Assembly (NCBI GenBank): GCA_965119745.1
Contig: OZ221973.1
Span: forward strand, 2,542,001 to 2,606,000
Reading direction: 5' to 3'
DNA length: 64,000 nt
Source: CAJFUR01 sp904420575
GTDB taxonomy: Bacteria > Actinomycetota > Coriobacteriia > Coriobacteriales > Eggerthellaceae
In this document: positions 48,449 to 61,947 of the stretch, piece by piece
Position numbering within the stretch: the stretch's first letter is position 1
How the letters are laid out: each line of letters opens with the position of its first letter
The notes under the pieces: generated by a model
What the model was told of the DNA's origin: nothing
What the model saw: the letters and a program-made list of their open reading frames with translations, nothing else
The model's database searches: none
Position numbers and translations under genes: made by a program

Positions 48449-48682
48449 ACCCGTCCCGCCCGGCTCTCGCACCCGAAACGCCTGCGTTGCGGCCCGGATG
48501 GGCGCGTCCCGCACGCCGGATTCTCTGCCAGGCACGTTCCGCCTTCTCCCCTGCCCGGGACGCCATCCAACCCCGCCCGCGCTCCCGCCGGCGAGCATCC
48601 GGAAGGGGATGCGTCTTTTGCCGGTGCGGCGGCCGGACGCACGCGATCCCCGGCCTCCCCACGTGCGGTGCCCCGGACGCAC

Positions 48683-48711
48683 GTGGGCCCCGGCTTGTCG
48701 CCGAGGCCCAC
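48683..48711 (-). terminator. Hairpin downstream of hppA
   Basis: GTGGGCC pairs with GGCCCAC, extended by CGGC/GCCG after one G-T step, loop of five bases. About 40 bases past the hppA stop. No T tract. Confidence 0.45.
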
Positions 48712-48751
48712 GGTTCTGCCCGAAGCGCCTGCATGCGCAGGCCTCGTGCGC

Positions 48752-50875
<2,124 letters not shown>

Positions 50876-51244
50876 GTTCGTCCTCCTTGGATTCGCCTCT
50901 CTCTTGCCTGATGCGGTTTTCCGGCCGGGCATTCTAAGCCGGAAGACCGCAACTGCCCTATTTTAGAGTATTCGCCCTCACTGTGTGCCGCTTTTCGCAT
51001 ATTTTTGCGACCGAAGGCCGTTTCGCCTGACGAAGCAGCCGCACCGTGGCTGGGCCATGGGAGATGCGCAAAAAAGACGGCCGACGCGAGGGGCAGGGGC
51101 GCAGGGAACGCAGCGGCGGGAAGGGCGCCACGACGTTCGAGGCGAAGAAACGCTATACTGGGAGCCGACACCCACGAAGGCGGCCCGGACCCGGCGCAGG
51201 GAAGCGCCCGGCATCACGGCCGCCCTGAACGATAAGGCACCCTC
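50876..51244. other. Divergent promoter region, hppA / LtaS-like gene
   Basis: 369 bases, no gene. TAAAAT (minus, 50960-50965) is a candidate -10 for hppA. TATACTGGG (plus, 51154-51159 for TATACT) is a candidate for the LtaS-like gene. A small TCGCA/TGCGA hairpin lies at about 50994-51009. Confidence 0.5.
51154..51159 (+). promoter_or_regulatory. Probable -10 element for the LtaS-like gene
   Basis: ACGCTATACTGGGAG, 86 bases upstream of the ATG at 51245. Confidence 0.4.
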
Positions 51245-53353
51245 ATGTCCATCAAGAGAACCGACGGCGCCGCCGCGCTCCAATCCGGCCACAGCGCCGA
51301 CACGCGACAGCCCGAAACGGATGCCACCATGCCCCAGCCCGGCCACGACGCCGCCACGCCCCAGCCCGCTCCAGGCGCTGCCGCGTCCCAGCCGCGCGCC
51401 CATGCCTCCCGAGCCCGCCTGGTGCGCGCGCTCGCCTGCATGGCGGCCGTGGCGCTGGGCTTCTTCCTCATGGAGTTCCCGGCCAACGACGTGCTGTTCT
51501 CCATGGACTTCTTCTACGTCGCCGCGAACCTGGGGATGTTGGCGGCCCTGTTCGCCATCGTCTACACCGTCGGACAGCGCTCGCGCGGGGCCATCGCGGC
51601 GTTTCTGGCCGTCTGCCTTCTCGCAGGTGTCGCGAACCATTTCGTCATCGCCTTCAAGGGACAGCCCGTCGTGCCGGCCGACCTGTTCGCGCTCAACACC
51701 GCGGCAGCCGTGAGCGGCGGGTACTCGTTCTGGCCCGACGAGCGCGTGGTCGCATGCGGTGTGCTGTTCGCGGCCGCTTGCATCGGCCTGCGCCTCGTCC
51801 CCAAGGCGCCGCTCTCCCGACGCGCCATGGCCGCGAACGCGGCCATGGCCGTCGTGCTGGTGGCGGCGTTCGGGACGTGGATCAACGTGCGCGACATCGG
51901 CGAGGACTTCCATTGCGTCGTGGGGGAATGGAACACGCGCGCGTCGTATGCCGACCAGGGGACGACGCTCTGCTTCCTCAAGCGCGTCCAGGACCTCTCC
52001 CCCAAGGCTCCCGCAGGCTACTCGGCCGAAGAAGCCGAACGGCTGCTCGCCGAAGCGGGCGCGGCTGCAGGCGCGGGCGGAAACGGCTCCCACGAAGGGA
52101 GGGATGGCGAAGGCGGGGCGCCAGGCATGGGTCGGGACGTCTCGCAGGAGGGCGCCGACAAGGTGCTGCCCACCGTCATAGCCATCATGAACGAGACGTT
52201 TTCCGACCTTTCGCGGTTCGAGAGCCTCGAAGGCACGGCGGCACGGCCCACGCACTACTACGAACTGGCGCAGGAGTCGCTCGCATGGGGCACCGCCTAC
52301 GCGTCGGCGTTCGGCGCGGGGACGTGCAACAGCGAGTTCGAGTTCCTCACGGGATCGAGCATGGGAAACTTCGGCGACGGCGTGTATCCCTACGTGCTCT
52401 ACGACCTGGGCGGCAACGAGAACCTGGTCACGTACTTCAAGTCCCTGGGCTACGCCACGCGCGCCATACACCCGGCCGACGCCGCCAACTGGCGGCGCGA
52501 CCGCGTGTATGGCCAGCTGGGCTTCGACGCGTTCGACGACATCTCCGCGTTCGAAGGCGCCGAGACGCTGCGCGGCTTCACCACGGACCGCGAGACGTAC
52601 GACTACGTGCTCGACCTCGTGGAAGAGGGAACGGGACCGCAGTTCGTCTTCGACGTCACCATACAGAACCATGGCGGCTACGACACGGGGCTCGTGCCGT
52701 CCGACCTGCAGGTCACCGCGCCCGTGGACGGCGTCTCCTTTGCGGAAGTGGACGAGTATGCCAGCTGCCTCGCCCAGTCGGACGAAGACCTGGCGTATCT
52801 GGTCGAGCGGCTGCGCGCCCTCGACGAACCGGTAGTAGTGTGTTTCTTCGGCGACCACCAGCCGGCCTTCGACGACGCCTTGGCCGAGGCGGTCTACGGC
52901 GATGCGGCCGGCGCTGCTGCGCTCGAAGACGTGCAGGAGCGCTATGCGGTGCCGTACCTCGTGTGGGCGAACTACGACGTCGAAGACAACGCGGCGGAGG
53001 GCACGCAAGACGAAGGGGCGGCCACCGACGGCGCGGAGGCCGTCGCACAAGGAGAAGGCGCCTCGGCCACGGCGGCGGCACGGCAAGGCACGCAGGCGAC
53101 CGACACGAGCCTCAACTACCTGGGCGCCGAACTGGTGAGGGCGGCAGGGTTGCCGACGACGGACTACCTGGCGTTCCTCGAAAGCCTGCGCACAGCCGTC
53201 CCCGCGCTCAACCTCAACGGATTCATGGATGCGGAAGGCGCCTGGCACGCGTTCGACCAAAAGCCGTCGTCGGAAGACGCGCGGGAAACGCAGAACGCAC
53301 GGGACCTGCTGAGAGGCTACGCCATCGTCCAGTACGCGAACCTGTTCGGATAG
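51245..53353 (+). CDS. LtaS/MdoB-like membrane sulfatase-family transferase
   Basis: 702 residues. After a Gln/Pro/Ala-rich cytosolic lead (1-60) come four or five membrane helices (about 62-225), then an extracellular alkaline-phosphatase-fold domain. VIAIMNETFSDLSRFESL starts it (metal-site Glu), GAGTCNSEFEFLTGSSM contains the expected catalytic Thr, and VVCFFGDHQPAFDD gives the metal-binding Asp-His. VTIQNHGGYD is also typical. It would transfer phosphoglycerol or a similar group to a surface glycopolymer. An Ala/Glu-rich insertion lies at about 578-620. Monocistronic; the acceptor is unknown in this lineage. Confidence 0.85.
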   Translation: MSIKRTDGAAALQSGHSADTRQPETDATMPQPGHDAATPQPAPGAAASQPRAHASRARLVRALACMAAVALGFFLMEFPANDVLFSMDFFYVAANLGMLAALFAIVYTVGQRSRGAIAAFLAVCLLAGVANHFVIAFKGQPVVPADLFALNTAAAVSGGYSFWPDERVVACGVLFAAACIGLRLVPKAPLSRRAMAANAAMAVVLVAAFGTWINVRDIGEDFHCVVGEWNTRASYADQGTTLCFLKRVQDLSPKAPAGYSAEEAERLLAEAGAAAGAGGNGSHEGRDGEGGAPGMGRDVSQEGADKVLPTVIAIMNETFSDLSRFESLEGTAARPTHYYELAQESLAWGTAYASAFGAGTCNSEFEFLTGSSMGNFGDGVYPYVLYDLGGNENLVTYFKSLGYATRAIHPADAANWRRDRVYGQLGFDAFDDISAFEGAETLRGFTTDRETYDYVLDLVEEGTGPQFVFDVTIQNHGGYDTGLVPSDLQVTAPVDGVSFAEVDEYASCLAQSDEDLAYLVERLRALDEPVVVCFFGDHQPAFDDALAEAVYGDAAGAAALEDVQERYAVPYLVWANYDVEDNAAEGTQDEGAATDGAEAVAQGEGASATAAARQGTQATDTSLNYLGAELVRAAGLPTTDYLAFLESLRTAVPALNLNGFMDAEGAWHAFDQKPSSEDARETQNARDLLRGYAIVQYANLFG

Positions 53354-53462
53354 GGTCCTTCGTCCCCGCTTTGCGGGGCCTCCCTGCGCTCGCTTCGCGC
53401 GGTCGGGAGTTCGACAGTCCACAGGACCCTCGAACGCTCCGCTCGCTCAGGACGGGCGCATG
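53354..53462. repeat. Dispersed intergenic repeat (CCTGAGCGAGCG type), longer copy
   Basis: Begins with AGGGTCCT right after the LtaS-like stop and has its exact mate AGGACCCT at about 53421-53428. On the minus strand GTCCTGAGCGAGCGGAGCG lies at the right end. Related to the block at 286-365; members of this repeat class are scattered through many bacterial genomes. Confidence 0.5.
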
Positions 53463-53488
53463 CCAAGGGGGTGGTTCGCCCGGGATGG

Positions 53489-53512
53489 CGGGAGGGCCTG
53501 CAGGCCCTCCCG
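53489..53512 (-). terminator. Palindromic hairpin after ribF
   Basis: CGGGAGGGCCTG and its exact complement form a 24-bp palindrome eleven bases past the ribF stop, ending the rimP-nusA-infB operon. No T tract. Confidence 0.5.
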
Positions 53513-53522
53513 CTCCGACCGC

Positions 53523-54446
53523 CTACAGGTTCTCCCGCACCCAGGCTATGTTGCCCTGCACGGTGGCGACCAGCTCGTCCACGTCGTCGAACTTGCGCAT
53601 GGGGCGCAGCCAGTGCATGAACTCCACCACGATGGGCTTGCCGTACAGGTCGCCCTCGAAGTCGAGCAGGTGGACTTCGCACGTCGCCTTCGCGCGGTCG
53701 GCGAACGTCGCCGGCACGCCCACGTTGACGGCGGCCCGGTAGCGTTCGCCCTCCACCGTGGCCCACGCCGCATACACGCCGTCGCCGATGGCGCGCAGCT
53801 GGTCGGGCACGTGCAGGTTGGCCGTCCGGAAGCCGAAGCCCCCGCCCTCGCCGCGCCCGGGCTGCACCGTGCCGCGAAGCGCGTAGGGCCGACCCAGCAG
53901 CCGCCGCGCCTCCTCCACGTCGCCGTCGGCCAGAAGCAGCCGGATGCGCGTGGCCGTGATGGGCCGCCCATCGGCCGAGGCCAGGTCGTGGGGAACCACG
54001 CGCATGCCTTCGGACGCGCCCCACGCCTCCAGCTCGTCCACCGTGCCCGACGCCTTGGCGCCGAAACGGAAGTCGTAGCCCACGTGCAGATACGCGGGCG
54101 GGGTGCCGTCGAAGGTCTCGTTCAGGAACGCCATGGGCTCCAAGGCCGCGAACGAGCGCGTGAAGGGCAGCACCACCACGAGGTCGGCGCACGTGCGCGT
54201 CAGCGTGTCGAGGCGTACCTCGTTCGTCATGAGCTTCTTCAGGCGCTCGGCATGGAACACCTCGTCCGGATCGATGTCGAACGTGAGCACGACAGCCTTG
54301 CCGCCGCTCTCGCGCGCCGTCTCGCAGGCACGCTCGATGAGGTAGCGGTGCCCGGCATGCACGCCGTCGAACACCCCGAACGCGCAGGAAGCCCCCGCGA
54401 ACACGCCGCTGTCGAACGCTTCGTCAACCCTACAGATCTCCGCCAC
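53523..54446 (-). CDS. ribF: Bifunctional riboflavin kinase/FAD synthetase
   Basis: 307 residues from a GTG at 54446. N-terminal FAD synthetase: CAFGVFDGVHAGHRYLIERAC (nucleotidyl-transferase HxGH-like motif), VLTFDIDPDEVFH, VGYDFRFGAKASG and TATRIRLLLADG. C-terminal riboflavin kinase: GTVQPGRGEGGGFGFRTANL, VNVGVPATF and HLLDFEGDLYGKPIVVEFMHWLRPMRKFDDVDEL. It makes FMN and FAD. It overlaps truB by 17 bases. GGGGG lies just upstream of the GTG. Last gene of the operon. Confidence 0.93.
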   Translation of the reverse strand: MAEICRVDEAFDSGVFAGASCAFGVFDGVHAGHRYLIERACETARESGGKAVVLTFDIDPDEVFHAERLKKLMTNEVRLDTLTRTCADLVVVLPFTRSFAALEPMAFLNETFDGTPPAYLHVGYDFRFGAKASGTVDELEAWGASEGMRVVPHDLASADGRPITATRIRLLLADGDVEEARRLLGRPYALRGTVQPGRGEGGGFGFRTANLHVPDQLRAIGDGVYAAWATVEGERYRAAVNVGVPATFADRAKATCEVHLLDFEGDLYGKPIVVEFMHWLRPMRKFDDVDELVATVQGNIAWVRENL

Positions 54447-55464
54447 GTGAAACCCCCGTTTGGAACACACAGCGCGGCCGATAGCGGCCGCCTTCTCGGT
54501 CGTATTCGTACAAGCCGACGAGTCGGTTGCCTGCGACCAGGGACACCAGCTCCCCGTCGCGCGGAAGCTCGCAACTCTCCCGCATGCCTGCGGTGCAGGC
54601 GCACAGCTCGGCGTCGGCCGACGCGCGCCGACGCTCGAACAGCGCCACGCCCGCGGCGTCCAGCGCCGCGCCGTTGGCCACCGCCGCCCGACGCGCCTCG
54701 TCCAGAAAGGCGATGCGCAGGCCCAACATCCGGACCGGGTCGAGCGCCGCCTGCTCATGCAGGCGCGCCAAGGCTTCCAGGCTCACGCATTCGTCGAGAC
54801 CCAGGCCGCCCACGCGGGTGCGCCTGAGCGCCGCCACGTGCGCGGGACAGCCGAGCGCCACCCCTACGTCGCGGGCGAGCGAGCGGATGTAGGTGCCCTT
54901 CGACACGTGGAAGGACACGTCCCACACCGCCTGCACCGTCGCATCGACGGCGTCGGAGGGTGCCTCTGCGACCTGCACGCCCTCAAAGCGCGCATCATAC
55001 ACTTCTATGTCGCGCGGCGCAAGGTCGATGATGCGTCCTTTGCGCGCGGCGTCGCACGCCTTAACCCCGCCCACCTTGATGGCGGAGTACACGGGAGGCA
55101 TCTGGCGGTGCTTCCCCACCAGGCCGGCGACGAATTCTTCGGCGAAGCGCCGGTCGAGCGCCTTGGCCGGGACCACGCCCGTCCGCGTGACCGTCCCGGC
55201 GGCGTCGTCGGTGTCGGTGGCGGCGCCGAAGGCGATGCTCACGCGGTAGTGCTTGTCGTGCTCGGTGAGGAAGGCCGCCAGACGCGTGGCCGGCCCGATG
55301 CAGACAGGCAGCACGCCCGAGGCGAGCGGGTCGAGCGTGCCGGCATGACCGACGCGCTTCTCGCCGAAGAGCGCACGACAGCGGTTCACCACGTCGTGGG
55401 AACTCATGCCCGCCGGCTTGTCCACGCCCACGACGAGCGACAGGCCCGAGGCGCCCCGCTTCAC
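54430..55464 (-). CDS. truB: tRNA pseudouridine(55) synthase
   Basis: 344 residues. SLVVGVDKPAGMSSHDVVNR and RVGHAGTLDPLASGVLPVCIG contain the family motifs with the catalytic Asp; then QMPPVYSAIKVGGVKACDAARKG and FHVSKGTYIRSLARDVG. It forms pseudouridine 55 in the T-loop of tRNAs. The GTG start overlaps the nrnA stop (GTGA, 55461-55464). The C-terminal ~100 residues look like a degenerate PUA-like domain. The long tail VFQTGVSRGGDL overlaps ribF. Confidence 0.93.
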   Translation of the reverse strand: MKRGASGLSLVVGVDKPAGMSSHDVVNRCRALFGEKRVGHAGTLDPLASGVLPVCIGPATRLAAFLTEHDKHYRVSIAFGAATDTDDAAGTVTRTGVVPAKALDRRFAEEFVAGLVGKHRQMPPVYSAIKVGGVKACDAARKGRIIDLAPRDIEVYDARFEGVQVAEAPSDAVDATVQAVWDVSFHVSKGTYIRSLARDVGVALGCPAHVAALRRTRVGGLGLDECVSLEALARLHEQAALDPVRMLGLRIAFLDEARRAAVANGAALDAAGVALFERRRASADAELCACTAGMRESCELPRDGELVSLVAGNRLVGLYEYDREGGRYRPRCVFQTGVSRGGDL

Positions 55465-56558
55465 GCCGCGCCGCCGCCTTTCGATGTGCCTGCGGCAGGG
55501 CCGCCCTGCGCGCCCTTTGCGCCGCCCGACGTGTCCGGGCCGCCCGGCGCGCCCGGACACGTCGGGACGTCCTCGGGAAACGCTTGGTCAAGCAGCGCGG
55601 TCACCTGCGCGACCGCCTCGTCGATGGGGGCTTGCACGGTGAAGCCGGCGGCCGCCTTGTGGCCGCCTCCCCCGAACGCGGCGGCGAGCTCGGCGACGTT
55701 CGTGCCATCCTTCGCGCGGAAGCTGCCGCGCACCATGTCCCCTTGGTCGCGCAGCATGCAGGCCACCCGCACGCCCGCGAGGGACCGCAGGGCGTCGATG
55801 AGCGGCTCGGCATCCGGCTTCGTGGCGCCGAAGCGCGCGAAGTCTTCCTTGGTGACCCAGCTGAGCGCCACGCTGCCGCCGGCGCTCAGGCGCATGCGCC
55901 CGATGGCGGCGCCTTCCAGCTGCACGGAGGCGAGCGAACGGCTCTGGTAGACATGGCGCGCCACGAGCGCGGGGTCGGCGCCGGCTGCCACCATGTCGGC
56001 GGCGGCGGCAAGCGCCGCCGCGTCGGTGCTCTGGTACTGGAACCGGCCCGTGTCGGTGACGAGGCCCGTGTAGGCGCAGGTCGCCATGGCCGCGTCGCGC
56101 CTCGCGCCCAACAGCGCCGCCAGCTCCCACACGATCATGGCCGTGGCCGCCACGTCGGGGTCCACGTACGTGAGGTCCGCCATCGCCGTCGGCACGGCAT
56201 GATGGTCGACGGTGACGGTGAGCGCGGCCGCGTCATGCAGCGCGGCGGCGTCCCCCATCCGCTCGACCGTGGGCACGTCCACGGCGACGAAGACGCCCAC
56301 GGGGCCTTCGAAGGACGAGGCCGGCACCATCCCTTCCATGCCGGGCATGAATGCGAGCTTCTCGTCGTACGGCTCGTCCGTGGCCAGAACGCAGGTGGCG
56401 CGCTTGCCAAGCGTCCGCAGCGCATGCGCCAGCACCAGTTGCGACCCCAGGCAGTCGCCGTCGGGGCTCACGTGCCCGCTTATCACGACGTCGTCGCGTT
56501 CGGCGAGCGCCTGGGCGATGGCGGGCAGGTCGGCGTTCGTCTGGGGGGTGACGCTCAT
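55461..56558 (-). CDS. nrnA: DHH/DHHA1 oligoribonuclease/pAp phosphatase
   Basis: 365 residues with DHH-family motifs in order: SGHVSPDGDCLGSQ, VFVAVDVPTVERMG, TVDHHAVPT (DHH), GLVTDTGRFQY, and the DHHA1 glycine motif AAFGGGGHKAAAGF. It degrades nano-RNAs and 3'-phosphoadenosine 5'-phosphate. The ATG overlaps the rbfA stop (ATGA). The last 40 residues are a Gly/Pro/Ala low-complexity tail. Its place between rbfA and truB is conserved in many Gram-positive genomes. Confidence 0.92.
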   Translation of the reverse strand: MSVTPQTNADLPAIAQALAERDDVVISGHVSPDGDCLGSQLVLAHALRTLGKRATCVLATDEPYDEKLAFMPGMEGMVPASSFEGPVGVFVAVDVPTVERMGDAAALHDAAALTVTVDHHAVPTAMADLTYVDPDVAATAMIVWELAALLGARRDAAMATCAYTGLVTDTGRFQYQSTDAAALAAAADMVAAGADPALVARHVYQSRSLASVQLEGAAIGRMRLSAGGSVALSWVTKEDFARFGATKPDAEPLIDALRSLAGVRVACMLRDQGDMVRGSFRAKDGTNVAELAAAFGGGGHKAAAGFTVQAPIDEAVAQVTALLDQAFPEDVPTCPGAPGGPDTSGGAKGAQGGPAAGTSKGGGAA

Positions 56559-57001
56559 GCGTCCTCCCCGTCCCGCGCCGCCTCCTGCTCGTCGGCCCGC
56601 TGCGCCGCGAACGCGTCGGCATCGGCCGGCACGTCGCTGTCGGTGGGCGCCGCGACGGCGCTGCGGCGCGCGTCGCGCTGGAGCGCCGAGGCGATGCGCT
56701 CGGCCTGGTCCACGCTCGTGTCCAACAGAAAACGCAGTTCAGGCGCCACGCGCCACGACAGCTTGCGCGCCATGAGCGAGCGGATGCGGCCCGAGGCCTT
56801 CGCGAAGGCCTCCGCCACGTCGTCGTAGCGCTCGGGCTCGGTGGTGTAGAACACGTTGCACACGCTGCGGTCGTAGCTGACCTCGCAGCCCGTGACGGTC
56901 ACCAGCTCGAGCCTGGGATCGGATATCTCGAACAACAGGATGGACGCGATCACCTCGCGCGCCTGTTCGTTCACCTTGCGGTTAGAAGAGCTCTGTTTCA
57001 T
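56555..57001 (-). CDS. rbfA: Ribosome-binding factor A
   Basis: 148 residues. RKVNEQAREVIASILLFEISDPRLELVTVTGCEVSYDRSVCNVFYT and SLMARKLSWRVAPELRFLLDTSVDQAERI are the KH-like fold signatures. It assists late 30S maturation. The ATG at 57001 is preceded by AAGGAGG. The C-terminal ~35 residues are an acidic Ala-rich tail. It follows infB by about 108 bases without a visible terminator. Confidence 0.93.
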   Translation of the reverse strand: MKQSSSNRKVNEQAREVIASILLFEISDPRLELVTVTGCEVSYDRSVCNVFYTTEPERYDDVAEAFAKASGRIRSLMARKLSWRVAPELRFLLDTSVDQAERIASALQRDARRSAVAAPTDSDVPADADAFAAQRADEQEAARDGEDA

Positions 57002-57109
57002 GATGCAGCCTCCTTCCAAAGAGGTGTGGTGCGCAAAACGCGCCCGTCGCGTCCAGTGTATCGCGGGACGGTCGGCGGACGCGCTCGGGCATGCAGTGGC
57101 GACGAACGG

Positions 57110-59908
<2,799 letters not shown>

Positions 59909-59918
59909 ACACCACTCC

Positions 59919-60209
59919 TCAATCTTCCTTCGTACAACGCACGCCGCTCGCGGTCATCTCGCCGGCGATTCGTTCGTAGTCCTGCCCGTCGAGCCGGCAC
60001 CTCAAGGCCCGGTCGAGCTTTCTTGCCTTGCACGCGGCGGCGAAGCACTCCAAGGAACACACGTACGCTCCCCGCCCCGGCGCCCGGCCGGTCGCGTCGA
60101 ACGACGCCGTGCCGTCCGCATCGCGCACGATGCGCAGCAGGCCGCCCTTGCGGCCTTGGCTGCCGCAACCGATGCAGGTGCGCTGCCCCTTCGTCGTCCC
60201 CGCCGCCAT
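59919..60209 (-). CDS. ylxR: YlxR-family RNA/nucleic-acid-binding protein
   Basis: 96 residues: TCIGCGSQGRKGGLLRIVRDADG, then ATGRAPGRGAYVCSLECFAAACKARKLDRALR. The GRGAYVC signature and position between nusA and infB identify the family. Members have been linked to rnpA/RNase P control and to regulation; the exact role here is open. The ATG starts 28 bases after the nusA stop. Confidence 0.92.
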   Translation of the reverse strand: MAAGTTKGQRTCIGCGSQGRKGGLLRIVRDADGTASFDATGRAPGRGAYVCSLECFAAACKARKLDRALRCRLDGQDYERIAGEMTASGVRCTKED

Positions 60210-60236
60210 GCCGGATGCCTCCCGTCGAAGCGCGCC

Positions 60237-61460
60237 CTAGCGCGCGTCCCCGTCTTCCAGGTCCGCATGCACGCCGCAGAACCGGCTGCCCGGGCGAGCA
60301 TGGTTGCGGCAGCGCGTGCCGTCCTCGCTCACGTAGGCGCACACCTGTCCCGCCTCGTCGTCGGCGTCCACGTCGTCGATGAGCATGTTCTCGTCGACGA
60401 GCGGCTCGCCGGCGAAGCTGGCGCTCTTGATGTCGATGTGCCACCCCGTCAGGCGCGCCGCCAGACGGGCGTTCTGCCCTTCCTTGCCGATGGCCAGCGA
60501 CAGCTGGTCGTCGGGCACCACCACGGTGGCGTAGTGGTTGTCCTCGTCGATGTCCACGTGCGTCACCTTGGCGGGCGACAGCGCGTTGGCCACGTAGCGG
60601 GCCGGGTCCTCGTTCCACTGGATGACGTCCACGCGCTCGTTGCGCAGCTCCTCCACCACCATGCGCACGCGGCTGCCTTTCGGGCCGACGCAGGCACCCA
60701 CCGGGTCGAGGTTCGCCTCGCGCGACGCGACGGCGATCTTGCTGCGCGCGCCCGGCTCGCGGGCGATGGACTTGATCTCCACCATGCCGTCGTAGATCTC
60801 CGGCACCTCGATCTCGAACAGCCGGCGGATGAGGTCCGGGTGCGTGCGGGACACCACGATGGCCGGGCGCGTCTGCTCGCCGCGCATCTTCGGCGTGTCG
60901 GAGTTCGGGTCGCGCACGTCGATGATGAGCACCTTGAGCCGCTGGTTGTGGCGGTAGTGCTCGTTGCCGGGGCGCTCGTTGCGCTCGTTCGGGTTGCGCT
61001 TCACGTCGTAGTGCGGCAGCTCCGCCTCCACGCCGTCGCGGATCTTGATGATGGTGAAGTCCGGCGTGCCCTGCAGCACCGTGCCCGTCACGAGGTCGCC
61101 CACGCGGTCGGAGAACTCCTCGTAGATGGACTGGCGGCCGGCCTCGCGCACGATGGACGCGATGACGCCCTTGGCGTTCTGGGCGGCGATGCGGCTCACG
61201 TCGTCAGGCGTGACGTCGCGCTCCTCGAATTCCTCGTACTCGCCCGTCTCTTCGTCGGGCTCGCCCACCGGCACCAGCTCGTAGACGTAGATGTGGCCCG
61301 TCTGGCGGTCGATGGTCACCCGCGCGTCCCATTCCAGGTCCAAGATGCGCTCGTAGCTTTTCGCAAGCGATTGCTCCAAACGCTCGATCAGGTAGAACTC
61401 GTCGATCTTTCGTTCATGGGCCAGCGCCTGCAGGGCCTCGATCAGTTCTGAACTTGCCAC
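60237..61460 (-). CDS. nusA: Transcription factor NusA with C-terminal Cys/His motif
   Basis: 407 residues from a GTG with AAAGGAAG upstream. NusA N-terminal domain (SSELIEALQALAHERKIDEFYLIERLEQSLAKSY), S1 domain (VGDLVTGTVLQGTPDFTIIKI) and two KH domains (IAVASREANLDPVGACVGPKGSRVRMVVEELRNERVDVIQW; LSLAIGKEGQNARLAARLTGW). The final ~35 residues contain CAYVSEDGTRCRNHA...CGVH, a Cys-x7-Cys-x11-Cys-x2-His pattern suggesting a small zinc site not present in ordinary NusA. It controls pausing, termination and antitermination. Second gene of the operon. Confidence 0.95.
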   Translation of the reverse strand: MASSELIEALQALAHERKIDEFYLIERLEQSLAKSYERILDLEWDARVTIDRQTGHIYVYELVPVGEPDEETGEYEEFEERDVTPDDVSRIAAQNAKGVIASIVREAGRQSIYEEFSDRVGDLVTGTVLQGTPDFTIIKIRDGVEAELPHYDVKRNPNERNERPGNEHYRHNQRLKVLIIDVRDPNSDTPKMRGEQTRPAIVVSRTHPDLIRRLFEIEVPEIYDGMVEIKSIAREPGARSKIAVASREANLDPVGACVGPKGSRVRMVVEELRNERVDVIQWNEDPARYVANALSPAKVTHVDIDEDNHYATVVVPDDQLSLAIGKEGQNARLAARLTGWHIDIKSASFAGEPLVDENMLIDDVDADDEAGQVCAYVSEDGTRCRNHARPGSRFCGVHADLEDGDAR

Positions 61461-61476
61461 GTCTTCGCTTCCTTTC

Positions 61477-61947
61477 CTATGAGCTGAAATCGATCGTGCC
61501 CTTGACGTGGGCACGTTTGATGTTCGCATGGGCCACGCGCACGGTGGCGCCGTCCACGTCCAGCAGGACGTCGTCCCCGTCGGTTCCCACGAGCATTCCC
61601 GTGAAGGAGCTGCGGCCGTCCACCGCGGACACGGTCTTCACGACGGCCTGTTCGCCCGCGAACCGCGCGAAATGCTCGAGCGTGCGCAGGGGACGGTCGA
61701 TGCCGGGAGACGACACCTCCAGCATGTACGCGCCGGGAAACGGGTCGATCTCGTCCATGAGGTCGTTGATCCACGCCTGGGCCGCCGACAGCTCGTCGAA
61801 GCTGACGCCGTCCTCCGTGTCGATGTACACGCGGATGGTCGGCGCCTTCTTGGCACCCGCCACCTCGAGCGTCACGATCTCGACGCCTTCCTGGCGCGCA
61901 CGGGGGACCAGCGCGTCGAGCAGTTGCTGTTCCTTCTTGCTGAGCAC
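61477..61947 (-). CDS. rimP: Ribosome maturation factor RimP
   Basis: 156 residues from a GTG (LSKKEQQLLDALVPRARQ...) with CAGGAGGAC upstream. RVYIDTEDGVSFDELSAAQAWINDLMDEIDPFPGAYMLEVSSPGIDRPLRT is the family core, and the C-terminal SH3-like part has FTGMLVGTDGDDVLLDVDG. It supports 30S assembly. It is the first gene of rimP-nusA-ylxR-infB-rbfA-nrnA-truB-ribF, the standard arrangement. Confidence 0.95.
   Translation of the reverse strand: MLSKKEQQLLDALVPRARQEGVEIVTLEVAGAKKAPTIRVYIDTEDGVSFDELSAAQAWINDLMDEIDPFPGAYMLEVSSPGIDRPLRTLEHFARFAGEQAVVKTVSAVDGRSSFTGMLVGTDGDDVLLDVDGATVRVAHANIKRAHVKGTIDFSS

Larger units (their letters stand above)
48331..48751. other. Intergenic region with selA promoter and hppA hairpins
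   Basis: 421 bases without a gene. Contains TATAAT (minus) at 48443-48448, a strong hairpin at 48683-48711 and GCCTGCATGCGCAGGC at 48728-48743 just past the hppA stop. Confidence 0.55.
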
